From positions 2,232,001-2,296,000 of the forward strand of contig NZ_CP080766.1 of the NCBI RefSeq assembly GCF_019602855.1: a stretch of DNA of 64,000 nucleotides, read 5' to 3'. This DNA comes from Cupriavidus pinatubonensis. Lineage in GTDB: Bacteria > Pseudomonadota > Gammaproteobacteria > Burkholderiales > Burkholderiaceae. Shown in pieces: positions 1 to 9,391 of this stretch. Within the stretch, counting starts at the first letter, position 1. The number at the start of each line of letters is the position of its first letter. Below the pieces are notes generated by a model. That model was not told the origin of the DNA and ran no database searches. It was given only the letters and a program-made list of their open reading frames with translations. Made by a program: the position numbers and the translations under genes.

Positions 1-1625
1 GAGAACTTCTCTGCACCAAGCTCGCGCAGCAGATCGCGCGTGCCGGTCGGCACCGGGCTCGTTGCGTCTACCGAGGGAAGCACGGGTGCGGGCAGCGGCA
101 AGGACGGCAGCGAGCGGCCCGCCATTTCTGGATGGCCATTGACGCAGACATCGCCGAGATAGTGCAGCAGCTTGGTCGCGCGATCCTGCCGCTTGGTGAA
201 CGCCAGCAGTTCGGGCGTCTTGTCGATAAAGCGCGTGGTGACGTCACCGGCCTTGAACGATGGGTGGTTGATGACGTTCTCGAGGAACTGCAGGTTGGAC
301 GCGACGCCGCGGATGCGGAACTCGCGCAGCGCGCGGTCCATGCGCCGGATCGACTCGGGAGCAGTGGGCGCCCAGGTCGTGACCTTGACCAGCAGCGAAT
401 CGTAGTAGGGCGTGATCACCGCGCCGCCGTAGGCGGTGCCGGCATCGAGCCGCACGCCGAAGCCTGCGGCGCTGCGATACGCGGACAGGCGGCCATAGTC
501 GGGCAGGAAGCCGTTCTCAGGGTCCTCTGTGGTGATCCGGCATTGCAAGGCATGCCCGTTCAGCGAAATCCCCGACTGTTCCGGCACACCCGCAGCGCGC
601 ACCACGATCTTGCCGTCAGCGTCGCGCGTGTTCTCGGTCATGCCGATATGGCCGCCTTCAGTGATGCGGATCTGCGCCTTGACGATATCGACGCCGGTGA
701 CCATCTCGGTGACCGTGTGCTCGACCTGGATGCGCGGATTGACTTCGATGAAGTAGAACTGGCCGGAGTCGGCATCCATCAGGAATTCGATCGTGCCCGC
801 ATGCGTGTAGCCGACCGCGCGCATCAGCCGCATCGCCGCGTCGCACAGTGCTGCGCGACCGGCGGCGTCGAGGTATGGCGCAGGCGCCCGCTCCACCACC
901 TTCTGGTTGCGCCGCTGCACGGTACAATCGCGCTCGTACAGGTGCACCAGGTTGCCATGCGTATCGCCGAGCGCCTGCACTTCGACGTGGCGCGCATTGC
1001 GTACCAGTTTCTCGACATAGACCTCATCGTTGCCGAACGCAGCCAGCGCCTCCCGCCTTGCCGCCGGCAGCAACGTTTCGAGATCCTGTTCATTCTCCAG
1101 CATACGCATGCCGCGTCCGCCGCCACCCCAGCTCGCCTTGAGCATTAGCGGATAGCCGATGCCGGCTGCCAGGCGCTTGCACTCGTCCAGATCTTGCGGC
1201 AACGGGTCGGTGGCCGGCATCACCGGCACGCCCGCCTCGATCGCGGCATTGCGCGCCGCGACCTTGTTGCCGAGCTTGCGCATGACATCGGGCGACGGGC
1301 CGATCCAGCGGATACCGGCATCCATCACGGCCTGCGCGAAATCAGGGTTCTCCGAGAGGAAGCCGTAGCCCGGGTGAATGGCGTCGACCTTCGCCTGGCG
1401 CGCAATGCGCAAGATGTCGTCGATATCGAGGTAGGCCGCCAGCGGCTTCTTGCCCTCGCCGACAAGGTAGCTTTCATCGGCCTTGAAGCGATGGAGCGCG
1501 AGCCGGTCTTCCTTCGAATAGATCGCAACCGTGCGGATGTTCATCTCGGCGGCGGCCCGCATCACGCGAATCGCGATTTCGGATCGGTTGGCAATCAGCA
1601 GGGATTTGATTGGGGTGTAGTTCAT
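1..1625 (-). CDS. pyc: Pyruvate carboxylase, N-terminal 541 residues (runs off the window)
   Basis: Cytoplasmic biotin enzyme that carboxylates pyruvate to oxaloacetate (anaplerosis). Translation from the ATG at 1625 begins MNYTPIKSLLIANRSE, the biotin carboxylase N-terminus, and stays open to the window edge. Visible in order: biotin carboxylase N-domain, ATP-grasp glycine loop KASWGGGGRGMR near residue 165, the EVNPRIQVEHTVTE segment, biotin carboxylase C-domain, and a linker ending RDLLRELGAEKFS, which in single-chain pyruvate carboxylases leads into the carboxyltransferase domain. That linker argues for pyruvate carboxylase rather than AccC or propionyl-CoA carboxylase. About half of the expected roughly 1150 residues is present. 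No frameshift was seen. Confidence 0.9.
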   Translation of the reverse strand, partial: MNYTPIKSLLIANRSEIAIRVMRAAAEMNIRTVAIYSKEDRLALHRFKADESYLVGEGKKPLAAYLDIDDILRIARQAKVDAIHPGYGFLSENPDFAQAVMDAGIRWIGPSPDVMRKLGNKVAARNAAIEAGVPVMPATDPLPQDLDECKRLAAGIGYPLMLKASWGGGGRGMRMLENEQDLETLLPAARREALAAFGNDEVYVEKLVRNARHVEVQALGDTHGNLVHLYERDCTVQRRNQKVVERAPAPYLDAAGRAALCDAAMRLMRAVGYTHAGTIEFLMDADSGQFYFIEVNPRIQVEHTVTEMVTGVDIVKAQIRITEGGHIGMTENTRDADGKIVVRAAGVPEQSGISLNGHALQCRITTEDPENGFLPDYGRLSAYRSAAGFGVRLDAGTAYGGAVITPYYDSLLVKVTTWAPTAPESIRRMDRALREFRIRGVASNLQFLENVINHPSFKAGDVTTRFIDKTPELLAFTKRQDRATKLLHYLGDVCVNGHPEMAGRSLPSLPLPAPVLPSVDATSPVPTGTRDLLRELGAEKF

Positions 1626-1809
1626 AGCGCACAAAGGAAGGGTCGGCCAGGGTTCAGGTGGCCCTCATGGTCAATCGGGTGCGGTGGTCCGCCATTGGGT
1701 CGAATAAGCGGAGGTTGGTCGGGGCATAGCGCAAGAAGCAGGCCAAGGCCTGCTGTCATCACAGCTCTTTGATTTTTATGGAACTTTTTTGGAGGGATGG
1801 GACCGGGTG

Positions 1810-1845
1810 TTTCGCTAATGAAATGCAAGATTTCACTGGTGAAAT
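1810..1845. promoter_or_regulatory. Tandem palindromic operator upstream of pyc
   Basis: In the 355-base stretch between pyc and the MFS gene, two related inverted repeats lie 21 bp apart: TTTCGC-TA-ATGAAA (1810-1823) and ATTTCAC-TG-GTGAAAT (1830-1845). The second has perfect 7-bp arms around two bases. The 21-bp offset is two helical turns, so two dimers would bind the same face. The position upstream of pyc (start 1625) suggests a pyc operator. The regulator is not identifiable from this window. The rest of 1626-1980 shows no convincing gene. Confidence 0.55.
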
Positions 1846-1980
1846 TGAACGGCCATCAGGCGGCCGTTCCATACGCTTAGAGGCGAGGCAGGAGACGGCG
1901 CCCGATAGGCCGCGTGATGTCGCGTAATACCATGTCCGCACAATCCGAGGCAGTCGCGGATCGTCCGTCTTCAGTGTTCC

Positions 1981-3252
1981 TCATTGCACCCATTTCACAG
2001 TGCTGCCAGAAATGTGCTGCCGGCTCGAAGCGCGCGCGGCAAACGCGAAGAGCAACGCTGAACTGATCCCGAGTACGTCGGTTGCCAGCAAGATATGAGT
2101 GATGGGCATTGGCATGCCGCGCGCACCGAAGTCGTCGATCGCCCAGCCAACCGCCAGATTGCCGATGGCGATCGCAAACACGTTGATGCAGAGCATCGAG
2201 AAGCCCGAGATGGTCGATCGGGTCTGCTGCGGAACCATGCTCACGATCGCTGCGTTCACAGGACCATACAGTGCCAGCGGCAGGAAGAAGCCCGCACACA
2301 TCCCGACATAGAAGATGACGGAGCCAGGGGCGGCGAAGCGGTAGGCAATCATCGGCGCCGAGCAAAGCGCGACGAGCAGGGCCATCAATGTCGCCTGCGA
2401 ACCCGGCAGGCGGCGGCCCAACCGGTCGCCCAGCACACCACCCACCACGGAGCCAAGCGTGCCGAACAGGAGTTGCAGCATGCCGATGTTCGTGGCGATA
2501 CCGGTAGCATCCATGCCCCGCTCCCTTGCCAGCCACAGTTGCGTGAACGCGAGCCCGGCGAAGAGCATGTGTACGAGCACGAAGCCGGCGATGATGAGGC
2601 GCAGCGAAGGGCGTTCGCGCAAGACGGCCATGATACTGGCCACTTGTCGCACGAAAGGCGCGCCGCGCTCCTGATGTGCCTGTTGATCGCGCTCGTCTTT
2701 CAGGAACGCCAGCACGATGGCAATGCCCACGCCGATGGCGCCCAGCACGTAGAAGGTGTTGCGCCAGCCGTGCGATGCGCCGAGCGTGCCGGCCAGCAGG
2801 AAGCTGCAACCGATTCCCATTGGGATGCCCATGAAGAACACACCCATGGCTGAGCTGCGGCGCTTCTCCGAAAACAACTCTGCCAGCAAGCCGACGGCGG
2901 CGGGCACCAGGGCGGCTTCGCCGCTCGCAACGAAGAAACGCGCCATGACCATTTGCTCGAAGCTTTCCGCATGGCCCGATGCCCATGTGCAGGCACTCCA
3001 CACGAGCACGCCCGCAGCGATGACGCGCGTACGGCTGAACCGGTCGGCAAGCGCACCCATGAACAACGCCATGACGCCAAAGCTGAGCACCCAGACTGCG
3101 CCAACCAGGAAGCCATATTGCGCATTGCTGAGCGCCAGGTCAGTGGTGATCTGCGGCGAGAAACCCAGCAGCATATTTCTGTCGATATGCGCCAGCAGGT
3201 GGATCGCGAGCAGGCCGGTGAGCACGGCAGAGGGGCGGTCTTTCCACGACAT
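1981..3252 (-). CDS. MFS transporter, probably for an organic acid or aromatic acid
   Basis: Inner-membrane secondary carrier of the major facilitator superfamily, 423 residues, with about 12 hydrophobic segments. The loop 2-3 signature appears as MGALADRFSRTR near residue 70, and a second copy as GGVLGDRLGRR at the start of the C-terminal half. The ATG at 3252 is chosen because GGAGACAACG precedes it; the frame is open further upstream but that part is not MFS-like. It lies 91 bp downstream of the BKACE gene on the same strand, so it probably imports the substrate of that pathway. The substrate is unknown. Confidence 0.85.
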   Translation of the reverse strand: MSWKDRPSAVLTGLLAIHLLAHIDRNMLLGFSPQITTDLALSNAQYGFLVGAVWVLSFGVMALFMGALADRFSRTRVIAAGVLVWSACTWASGHAESFEQMVMARFFVASGEAALVPAAVGLLAELFSEKRRSSAMGVFFMGIPMGIGCSFLLAGTLGASHGWRNTFYVLGAIGVGIAIVLAFLKDERDQQAHQERGAPFVRQVASIMAVLRERPSLRLIIAGFVLVHMLFAGLAFTQLWLARERGMDATGIATNIGMLQLLFGTLGSVVGGVLGDRLGRRLPGSQATLMALLVALCSAPMIAYRFAAPGSVIFYVGMCAGFFLPLALYGPVNAAIVSMVPQQTRSTISGFSMLCINVFAIAIGNLAVGWAIDDFGARGMPMPITHILLATDVLGISSALLFAFAARASSRQHISGSTVKWVQ

Positions 3253-3343
3253 CGTTGTCTCCACTTGTTTGCTTCGGCGCGCACAACGGCGCGTCCAGGG
3301 CAACCTGCGGTGCGTTGCCGCGAGGTTGCACGAGTCGTGCCGG

Positions 3344-4399
3344 TCAGGCTGCCTTGCGCGGTGGCACACCACGCTGCTCCGGCTGCCGGTTAGGCACCAT
3401 GCCGAGCCGATTCAGCGTCTCTTCCGTGCTGCTCCAGCGAGTGCCGGTCTGGTAGATCCGGTGCGCGTCCGTGCCGCTGGCGATTTCACGGTTCAGTTCG
3501 CGAGCGATGTTCACCATCTTTTCGATCTGCTGCACCGACGTCGCGCGCTTGCCGTCCGGCCCGTAGAGCGTGTCTTCAATGCCGACTCGCACGTGCAGGC
3601 CCATCGCGATGGCCATCGTGTTCAGTGGCACGACGTTCCGGTTCAGTGTCTCCACCGTCAACACGGCGCCGTCCGGGGTACGGCGTGCGAATTCGACCAT
3701 GTCGGCGGGGTGCAGGCCGGCGGCGCCGCCACCGATCGCCACGTAGTTCAGAACGAGAGGGCCGGTGTACACGCCTCGACGGATCAGGCGCTCAACCGTT
3801 TCCAGTTGTGTCAGGTTGCCGAGCATGAAGTGGGGCTGGATGCCATTCGCAACGAGCCGCTTGATGTGTTCAACATGCCAGGACGGATTGGATGGCACGA
3901 TCATGTCGCGGTACGCGGCCTGGAGGGCGGGATTGGCGAGCGAAGTACCCGCCACGTCCGCTTCGGTCATCAGTTCCATCACGTTCATCTGGCTGGTGTT
4001 GATGGCCACAGTCACCTGATCGGGGCGCGGGCTTAGTTCGGCCAGCATATGACGCGTATCGTCGTTCAGCCACTTTGCTGCCTGGTTATCGTTTTCCGGC
4101 GCAAACGAGATCGAGCCGCCCACCTGCAGCACCATCCCGGGCACGGCTTCGCGCAGGCGTGCCAGCATTTCATTGAACATGGACAGGCGCTTGCTGCCTT
4201 TGCCATCGGCCTCGCGCACGTGCACGTGCAGCACCGTAGCGCCGGCGTTGTAACAATCGACGGCCTTCTGCACCTGCTCGTCCATGGTGACAGGGATATC
4301 GTCCGAGTCGCCCGGCAGCCATTGCGGCCCATATGGCGCAACCTGGATCACGAGCTTTTCCTGGTTTTCGGGCAGCAGTGAGTCATCGAGGAAGTGCAT
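3344..4399 (-). CDS. BKACE-family beta-keto acid cleavage enzyme (DUF849)
   Basis: 351 residues, the usual size for the 3-keto-5-aminohexanoate cleavage enzyme family. These zinc enzymes condense a beta-keto acid with acetyl-CoA, giving acetoacetate and a new CoA ester. The metal motif LHVHVRE (His58, His60), the VGGSISFAPEN segment, and the conserved VGIEDTLY glutamate region near residue 275 are present. The ATG at 4399 has AAGGAGACAAG upstream. The gene sits between a CMD-family gene and an MFS carrier on the same strand, with an AraC regulator divergent, so a complete small catabolic operon is likely. The family has many substrates (for example dehydrocarnitine and 3-ketoglutarate); the substrate here cannot be read from sequence. 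Confidence 0.85.
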   Translation of the reverse strand: MHFLDDSLLPENQEKLVIQVAPYGPQWLPGDSDDIPVTMDEQVQKAVDCYNAGATVLHVHVREADGKGSKRLSMFNEMLARLREAVPGMVLQVGGSISFAPENDNQAAKWLNDDTRHMLAELSPRPDQVTVAINTSQMNVMELMTEADVAGTSLANPALQAAYRDMIVPSNPSWHVEHIKRLVANGIQPHFMLGNLTQLETVERLIRRGVYTGPLVLNYVAIGGGAAGLHPADMVEFARRTPDGAVLTVETLNRNVVPLNTMAIAMGLHVRVGIEDTLYGPDGKRATSVQQIEKMVNIARELNREIASGTDAHRIYQTGTRWSSTEETLNRLGMVPNRQPEQRGVPPRKAA

Positions 4400-4451
4400 G
4401 CTTGTCTCCTTGGTTTGAAGGCTGAGGGTAGGTCTTGGTGTTGGGCGGCAT

Positions 4452-4859
4452 TCAGGCGGCTTGCCGGTCGGCGACGCGCTTTTCCTGCTCAAGGGCCGCC
4501 ATCTCTTCCAGAAGAATCGGCGCACCCAGACTGATGCTGTGAATCCCCAGCACGCTGACCGCTTGCAGCACAGCGACAATCTCTTCCTTGGTGGCGCCTA
4601 GTTCGAGGGCCTTGCGGATGTGGCGCCGGGTGCCGGGCGCGTACATGTGCGTGCAGGATGCGTCCACCGCAATGGCGAGGAACTCCAGCACCTTCGGTTC
4701 GAGCACACCTGGCAGGACGGGGTGCATGCCCATCGCCATGAATTTCTCGGCCCAGATCGGGTCCAGTTCGGCAATGGGGTCCCAGGCGGGGTTCCAGGTT
4801 CCGCTTGTCCGCAACTGATCGCAGACAGGCGTTGCGCTGGTCTTGGGCTCATTCTTCAT
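4452..4859 (-). CDS. Carboxymuconolactone decarboxylase family protein
   Basis: 135 residues, all-alpha CMD/AhpD fold. The core reads DASCTHMYAPGTRRHI followed by RKALELGATKEEIVAVL, the typical CMD helix pair. Only one cysteine is in the active-site stretch, not the CxxC of AhpD peroxidases, so a peroxidase role is unlikely. A hydrolytic or decarboxylating accessory role in the neighbouring BKACE pathway is more plausible. The ATG at 4859 is preceded by GAGGAGTCGACCC. It is the first gene of the leftward operon CMD-BKACE-MFS; the divergent AraC gene starts 166 bp away, leaving room for a shared promoter. Confidence 0.8.
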   Translation of the reverse strand: MKNEPKTSATPVCDQLRTSGTWNPAWDPIAELDPIWAEKFMAMGMHPVLPGVLEPKVLEFLAIAVDASCTHMYAPGTRRHIRKALELGATKEEIVAVLQAVSVLGIHSISLGAPILLEEMAALEQEKRVADRQAA

Positions 4860-5025
4860 GGGTCGACTCCTCTCAAGTTTTGTGCCGCTTATTTGTGCCG
4901 CTCATGCCCTGGACACGTTCAATCGCGACCCCTGAAGTCTGGATTATTGGCTGGAATGAATTTGACCAAATACGGCATCAATTTTACAATTGACGACATC
5001 TGGGGCGAGAGACGGAGACGTGCCG

Positions 5026-6063
5026 ATGGCCTATCAGTTGCGCAGTGCCGCACTCACGAACTATGTCGAAGTCGCGCGCGCCGTCGGGCTTGATCCTTAC
5101 CAGCAATTGCGCGCTGCGCGGATCAGCCGATCCGTTCTGCTCGATCCCGACATCCGCATTCCGGCCCAGGCTGTCAGCCGGCTGCTGGAGTCCTCGGCGA
5201 ACGCTGCAGGAATCCAGGACTTTGGCTTGCGCATGGCCGAGACACGCCAGCTTTCGAACCTTGGACCGCTGGCATTTGCCATGCGGCAGGAGCCCACATT
5301 GCGTCGTGCGCTCGAATCGATGGCCCGTTATCTGCGCCTGCAGAATGAAGCGATTGCCATGCGTATCGAGGAAGCGGAAGGCCTCGTCATGCTCAGGCAG
5401 GAAGCGCTGACGGGCGTTGCCGGATCGCTGCGCCAGTCCACCGACCTGGTGGTGGGCGTTCTGTACCGCGTGCTGGCCCTGGTCCTCGGTCCAAAGTGGA
5501 GGCCCCGCAGCATCTGCTTTTCCCACGCAGCGCCGGGCAGCACGGCGATGTACTTGCGTCTGTTTGGCATGCCCGTCCTCTTCAACCAGGAGTTCGACGG
5601 CATCATCTGCGTGGCGTCGGATCTGGAAGTTCCGCTGCCATCCTACGATCCGACCATGGCAAGGCAGGTGCAGCAGTACCTCGATACGATGCTTGCCCAG
5701 TCCGACGCGACCATCTCGGACAAGGTGAGGCGGCTCGTTCTTGCCTTATTGCCGTCGGGTGCCTGCACGATCGAGCGGGTAGCTCAGCACATGGGCGTGG
5801 ATGTCCGCACCGTGCAGCGTCGCCTTGCCAACTATGACGAGACGTTCTCTGCGATCGTCACCGCGACGCGCGTTGATCTGGCGACTCGTTACCTCGAGAA
5901 TCGTGAACGCCCGCTGTCGGAGGTTGCAACGCTGTTGGGCTTTGGCTCGCTCAGCGCTTTCTCCCGCTGGTTTGGCGGGCACTTTGGTTGCAGCGTTTCA
6001 AAATGGAGAGCCAAGGGCTTTGCCAAAGCCGTCAAGAAGGAGGGAGCCGGGCGATCGCATTGA
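5026..6063 (+). CDS. AraC-family regulator with N-terminal OruR-type ligand domain
   Basis: 345-residue DNA-binding regulator. The first ~210 residues match the layout of the PF12625-type domain found in OruR/ArgR-like AraC proteins (LRSAALTNYVEVARAVGLDP, then ILLD-like and PLAFAMRQEPTLRRAL segments). The last ~85 residues carry two HTH motifs (IERVAQHMGVDVRTVQRRL and LSEVATLLGFGSLSAFSRWF). The C-terminal signature reads FGCSVSKWR in place of the common FG-SP--YR. I chose the ATG at 5026, preceded by GGAGACGTGCCG, over an in-frame TTG at 4990. It is divergent from the CMD-BKACE-MFS operon and probably its activator. Confidence 0.85.
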   Translation: MAYQLRSAALTNYVEVARAVGLDPYQQLRAARISRSVLLDPDIRIPAQAVSRLLESSANAAGIQDFGLRMAETRQLSNLGPLAFAMRQEPTLRRALESMARYLRLQNEAIAMRIEEAEGLVMLRQEALTGVAGSLRQSTDLVVGVLYRVLALVLGPKWRPRSICFSHAAPGSTAMYLRLFGMPVLFNQEFDGIICVASDLEVPLPSYDPTMARQVQQYLDTMLAQSDATISDKVRRLVLALLPSGACTIERVAQHMGVDVRTVQRRLANYDETFSAIVTATRVDLATRYLENRERPLSEVATLLGFGSLSAFSRWFGGHFGCSVSKWRAKGFAKAVKKEGAGRSH

Positions 6064-6176
6064 ACGAGCGTGCGGCCCATGCTGAGCAGAGCCGACGTTC
6101 GACCGTCCATACGCCACGGACGAACAGCGTCTCCTTGCCTGACAGGCGACCCTCCCGCCGGTGGCCGCCTGACACA

Positions 6177-7979
6177 TCACGCTCCGGCCATGGTTTCCGG
6201 TGTGACTTCCCATCCTGCATCGATGCCGCCAGGAAGCATCTGCCCGCGGTCTTCGCCGACCTCCGCATCGATCAGGCGATTCAGCTTCTCGTTCATGGCG
6301 ACGACAAGCTCGCGGTATCGGCTGTCGGCGGCCAGATTGTGCATTTCGAACGGGTCGGTCTGCACGTCATACAACTCCACGTCATTGAACTGGTCGAGTT
6401 CCTCCAATGTCCTGGGCCGGTTATGCTGCTTTGGCGAGAAGTAGCGGGCAAAGGTGTAGCGTCCATCGAACACCGAACGCACGGCGCCGCGCTTCATCAG
6501 GTCGGGCCGCACGCCTGTGCTCTTGAACTGGTCTGGCTTGCCGCCCTTTTGCAGGTAGTCCACGGCCTTGTAGAGGAAGTCGCCGTCGAGGTAGGCCAGC
6601 ATGTTGTAGCAGAACAGCGCGCCGTCGCGAATCGCATTCGCGTCAGCTTTTTCCGGGGCGCTTAGCAGGCCTGAAAAATCCTTGCCTGCAAGGCCCTTGA
6701 CCAGCGTCGCGCGTTTGTCGGCATTCACGCCACTCATTGCAACCAGGGTCGGCGCGATGTCCAGGTGCGAGGTGACGGCGCGGCATTGCCTGCCGCCCGG
6801 ATAGGCCGGATGGGAGATGATCAGCGGTACGTTGTTCTGCTCGCGATACGAGACAGCCCCCTTGGCGTGGAGCTGGTGGGCCCCATCCATGTCGCCGTGG
6901 TCGGACGTCAGGATCACGATGGTCTTGTCGGTCAGGCCGGCCGCGTCGAGTTCGGCCAGTACAGACGCGATATTGCGATCGACGTCGCGCATGCAGTTCA
7001 GGTAATAGTTGTGGCGCCGCCGCCAGCGCGCCTCCTCGTTAGGAATGGCGCCGACCATAGCGTCGTGCGAGCGCAGGAAGTCCCGGTGGGCGGGCGGACG
7101 CCCGGGTGCGTCGAGCGGCTGTGCGTGGCTGGCCGGAAGCGTGAAATTCCACTGCTTTGCATATAGCGGGTCGGCCGGATCGCGGGCGACATGCGCAAGG
7201 CCGCGTGTTGCCTGAACTTTGGTTCCGGGTGCGTCGGTGTCGTAGAACATCACGTCATGCGGGTTGACGAGGTTCATCGCCAGAAACCATGGCTTGCCCT
7301 GGGCCGCAAGATCACGGCCTTTCCCGCGCAGCCAGCTCGTCCCCATGGCGGCAATTACCCCGTCGTGCAGGTAGCCGCCACTCGTGTGGGCGATGATATC
7401 GCCAATCCCGATGTAGTCCGAGAAGCCATAGGCCTCCATTTCCGCGGTAAATATCTTCGTTGGCGTGCCAAGCTTGTTAACGGTCTCGAACTCCTTGGTG
7501 AGATGCCATTTGCCTTTGTACGCGGTGTAGTAGCCTGCGTCGCGAAGCATGTCACCAAGCGTCGGTATGTCGGTCGACATGCTGGTGATCCACGGAAAAT
7601 TGGTGTTGTCGAACATCCGCGTCTGCTGGATGTGCTGGCCCGTATAGAGTACAGACCGCGACGGCGTGCAGACGCACGAGTTGATCTGGTGGTTCAGGAA
7701 GGTCGTGCCACGCTTCATCAAGCGTTCATGTGCCGGCAGGCTGTAGCCCACCGGCAGTTCTCCCGGCCGAAAACGACGCTCCTGATCGACAACGATAAGA
7801 AGAATGTTGTACGGGCCTGCCGCATGGCTTGCGGTGGACGGCCCGGCGCTATGTGTACCGGGCGCTGCAGCCTGGGCGTTGTGGGCCCCGCCAAGGCCAA
7901 ACGCCGCGGCGCCCAGGCCGGCAGCGCGCAGAAAGTCGCGCCGAGTCAGCGCCGGTTCGGGACTTTTGTCGTCTTCCAT
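6177..7979 (-). CDS. Tat-exported sulfatase
   Basis: 600-residue periplasmic type I sulfatase that hydrolyses a sulfate ester. The N-terminus carries a twin-arginine signal (TRRDFLRAAGLGAAAFGLGG, residues 12-31). The mature part begins with the metal-binding stretch NILLIVVDQERRF. The formylglycine motif is SCVCTPSRSVLYTGQH, where Cys104 of CTPSR is the residue normally oxidised. TSDHGDMDGAHQLHAKG near residue 365 supplies further metal and active-site residues. An anaerobic- or FGE-type maturase must be encoded elsewhere. The ATG at 7979 follows GGGGAAATCGAG. No sulfate ester transporter is adjacent; the substrate (choline-O-sulfate-like or aryl sulfate) is unknown. Confidence 0.85.
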   Translation of the reverse strand: MEDDKSPEPALTRRDFLRAAGLGAAAFGLGGAHNAQAAAPGTHSAGPSTASHAAGPYNILLIVVDQERRFRPGELPVGYSLPAHERLMKRGTTFLNHQINSCVCTPSRSVLYTGQHIQQTRMFDNTNFPWITSMSTDIPTLGDMLRDAGYYTAYKGKWHLTKEFETVNKLGTPTKIFTAEMEAYGFSDYIGIGDIIAHTSGGYLHDGVIAAMGTSWLRGKGRDLAAQGKPWFLAMNLVNPHDVMFYDTDAPGTKVQATRGLAHVARDPADPLYAKQWNFTLPASHAQPLDAPGRPPAHRDFLRSHDAMVGAIPNEEARWRRRHNYYLNCMRDVDRNIASVLAELDAAGLTDKTIVILTSDHGDMDGAHQLHAKGAVSYREQNNVPLIISHPAYPGGRQCRAVTSHLDIAPTLVAMSGVNADKRATLVKGLAGKDFSGLLSAPEKADANAIRDGALFCYNMLAYLDGDFLYKAVDYLQKGGKPDQFKSTGVRPDLMKRGAVRSVFDGRYTFARYFSPKQHNRPRTLEELDQFNDVELYDVQTDPFEMHNLAADSRYRELVVAMNEKLNRLIDAEVGEDRGQMLPGGIDAGWEVTPETMAGA

Positions 7980-8380
7980 CTCGATTTCCCCATCGATAGC
8001 ATCCCGCTTGGGGGGACTTCCGGATTACGACCTACATTTCGCCCAAGCACGCCAATGGAGCCTATCAATATCATTCCGGGTCAACAAGCCGGCGTTCGAA
8101 TGCCGCGGCGCACGGAATGTTGGCCATCGCACTGAGCACGAAACGCGAGCCGCGCCGCAATGTGGTTGCCAAGGGCTATCGGCTTTGGCGGCCAGATTTA
8201 CCTATCCATGTGATGCCTGCCTGGCTCCAGCTGTGTGCTTTGTCACTCGCTTGCTGCGGGATGCCTATGTTGCATAACGGCATTTTTTTGGCGGAGTTTC
8301 CCTGTCCGATGCCTTAAAAGCCCCTTCCACGCAAAATGACCCCCTGTTTTATAAGACCATGCTTTGAGTGAGGCCCGCCG
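7980..8380. other. Intergenic region between the sulfatase and damaged GGDEF genes
   Basis: About 400 bases with no reading frame that I trust on either strand. It must contain the sulfatase promoter. The right part (8280-8370) has a T-run and lower GC than the genes. No clear hairpin terminator or palindrome was found. Confidence 0.5.
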
Positions 8381-9360
8381 TTGTTCATTGTGGGGGCGAG
8401 TGTTGCCGCCGTGACCATGGCATGCGTTGCCGCAGTCGCCCTTTATGAAATGCGTCTGGCGACGGAACGGTACTGATGCGGCGTCCCTACAAGCGTGAGG
8501 ATATCGGTCAGAGCATTGCCGGTGCCCCGTCGTTCGAGCCGCTCATCCAGTCCGACAATGGTTCCTACATTGGCACCGCGACGCTGGATGGCGCGCAGCG
8601 CCTCTACAGTTTCAGGCGTATCGGAAAGTATCCATTGATCATTGTTGTGGGCCTCGCAATCCAGGACATCTACGCGCAATGGACGCAGCGTGCCTGGGCT
8701 ATCGGTGGCGTTGTGACGGTGCTTGATGTGCTGATTATCTGGATGTCGGTGATGTTTGCGAGGCTGTTCCGGAAGCGGCTCGAAATGGAGAACCGGCTTC
8801 ACCTGCTTGCTACGGCGGATAGCCTGACCGGGGTCGGCAACCGCCGCGTCCTGAGTTCGACGCTGGAGACAGAGTGGAAGCGGGCCAGCCGGGACGGCAG
8901 GAACCTGTCCGTACTGATGCTCGATGCCGACAACTTCAAAGCGCTCAATGACCGGCACGGCCATGCTATTGGTGATGAAGCGCTAAAGGCGATTGCGCAA
9001 TGCATTACCAAGAATATCCGTCGCCCGGGAGATTTCGTTGGCCGTTATGGTGGCGAAGAGTTCTCTGTGTTGCTGACAAGCACGGACATGAACGGGGCAA
9101 TCAGGATTGCGGAGAACATTCGCGCAGCAGTGATGGCAACGGAGTTGACAAGTATGGGCGCGCGGCCTGTTCCGCTGAGCGTGAGTATTGGGGTGGCGAC
9201 TTTTGACGGCAAGAATGCTCGCGCGGAATCTTCTGAACAGCTTCTGCGCCAGGCCGACCGCCGTCTCTACCAGGCAAAGGCTGCTGGTCGTAACACGATC
9301 ATGCCGCGCCAAGCGCATGGCCAGGCGGCGATGGTCGGGGATCCCCACCCGAGTACCTGA
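8381..9360 (+). pseudogene. Diguanylate cyclase with deleted sensor domain
   Basis: The open part from the ATG at 8476 (294 residues) has the end of a Cache-type sensor (REDIGQSIAGAPSFEPL to RRIGKYPLIIVV), one transmembrane helix, then a complete GGDEF domain with RYGGEEF and an RPGD inhibitory site five residues before it. Immediately upstream, a different frame (8381-8473) encodes about 31 residues with a textbook first transmembrane helix (LFIVGASVAAVTMACVAAVALY) and then stops at TGA 8474-8476. Intact proteins of this type have that helix about 200 residues before the distal Cache part. The simplest reading is an internal deletion that removed most of the periplasmic sensor and shifted frame. 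The GGDEF half could still be made through the TGATG overlap. Confidence 0.7.
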
Positions 9361-9391
9361 AAGCCGCGGCCAATCCAGTCGGAAGAAGCCG

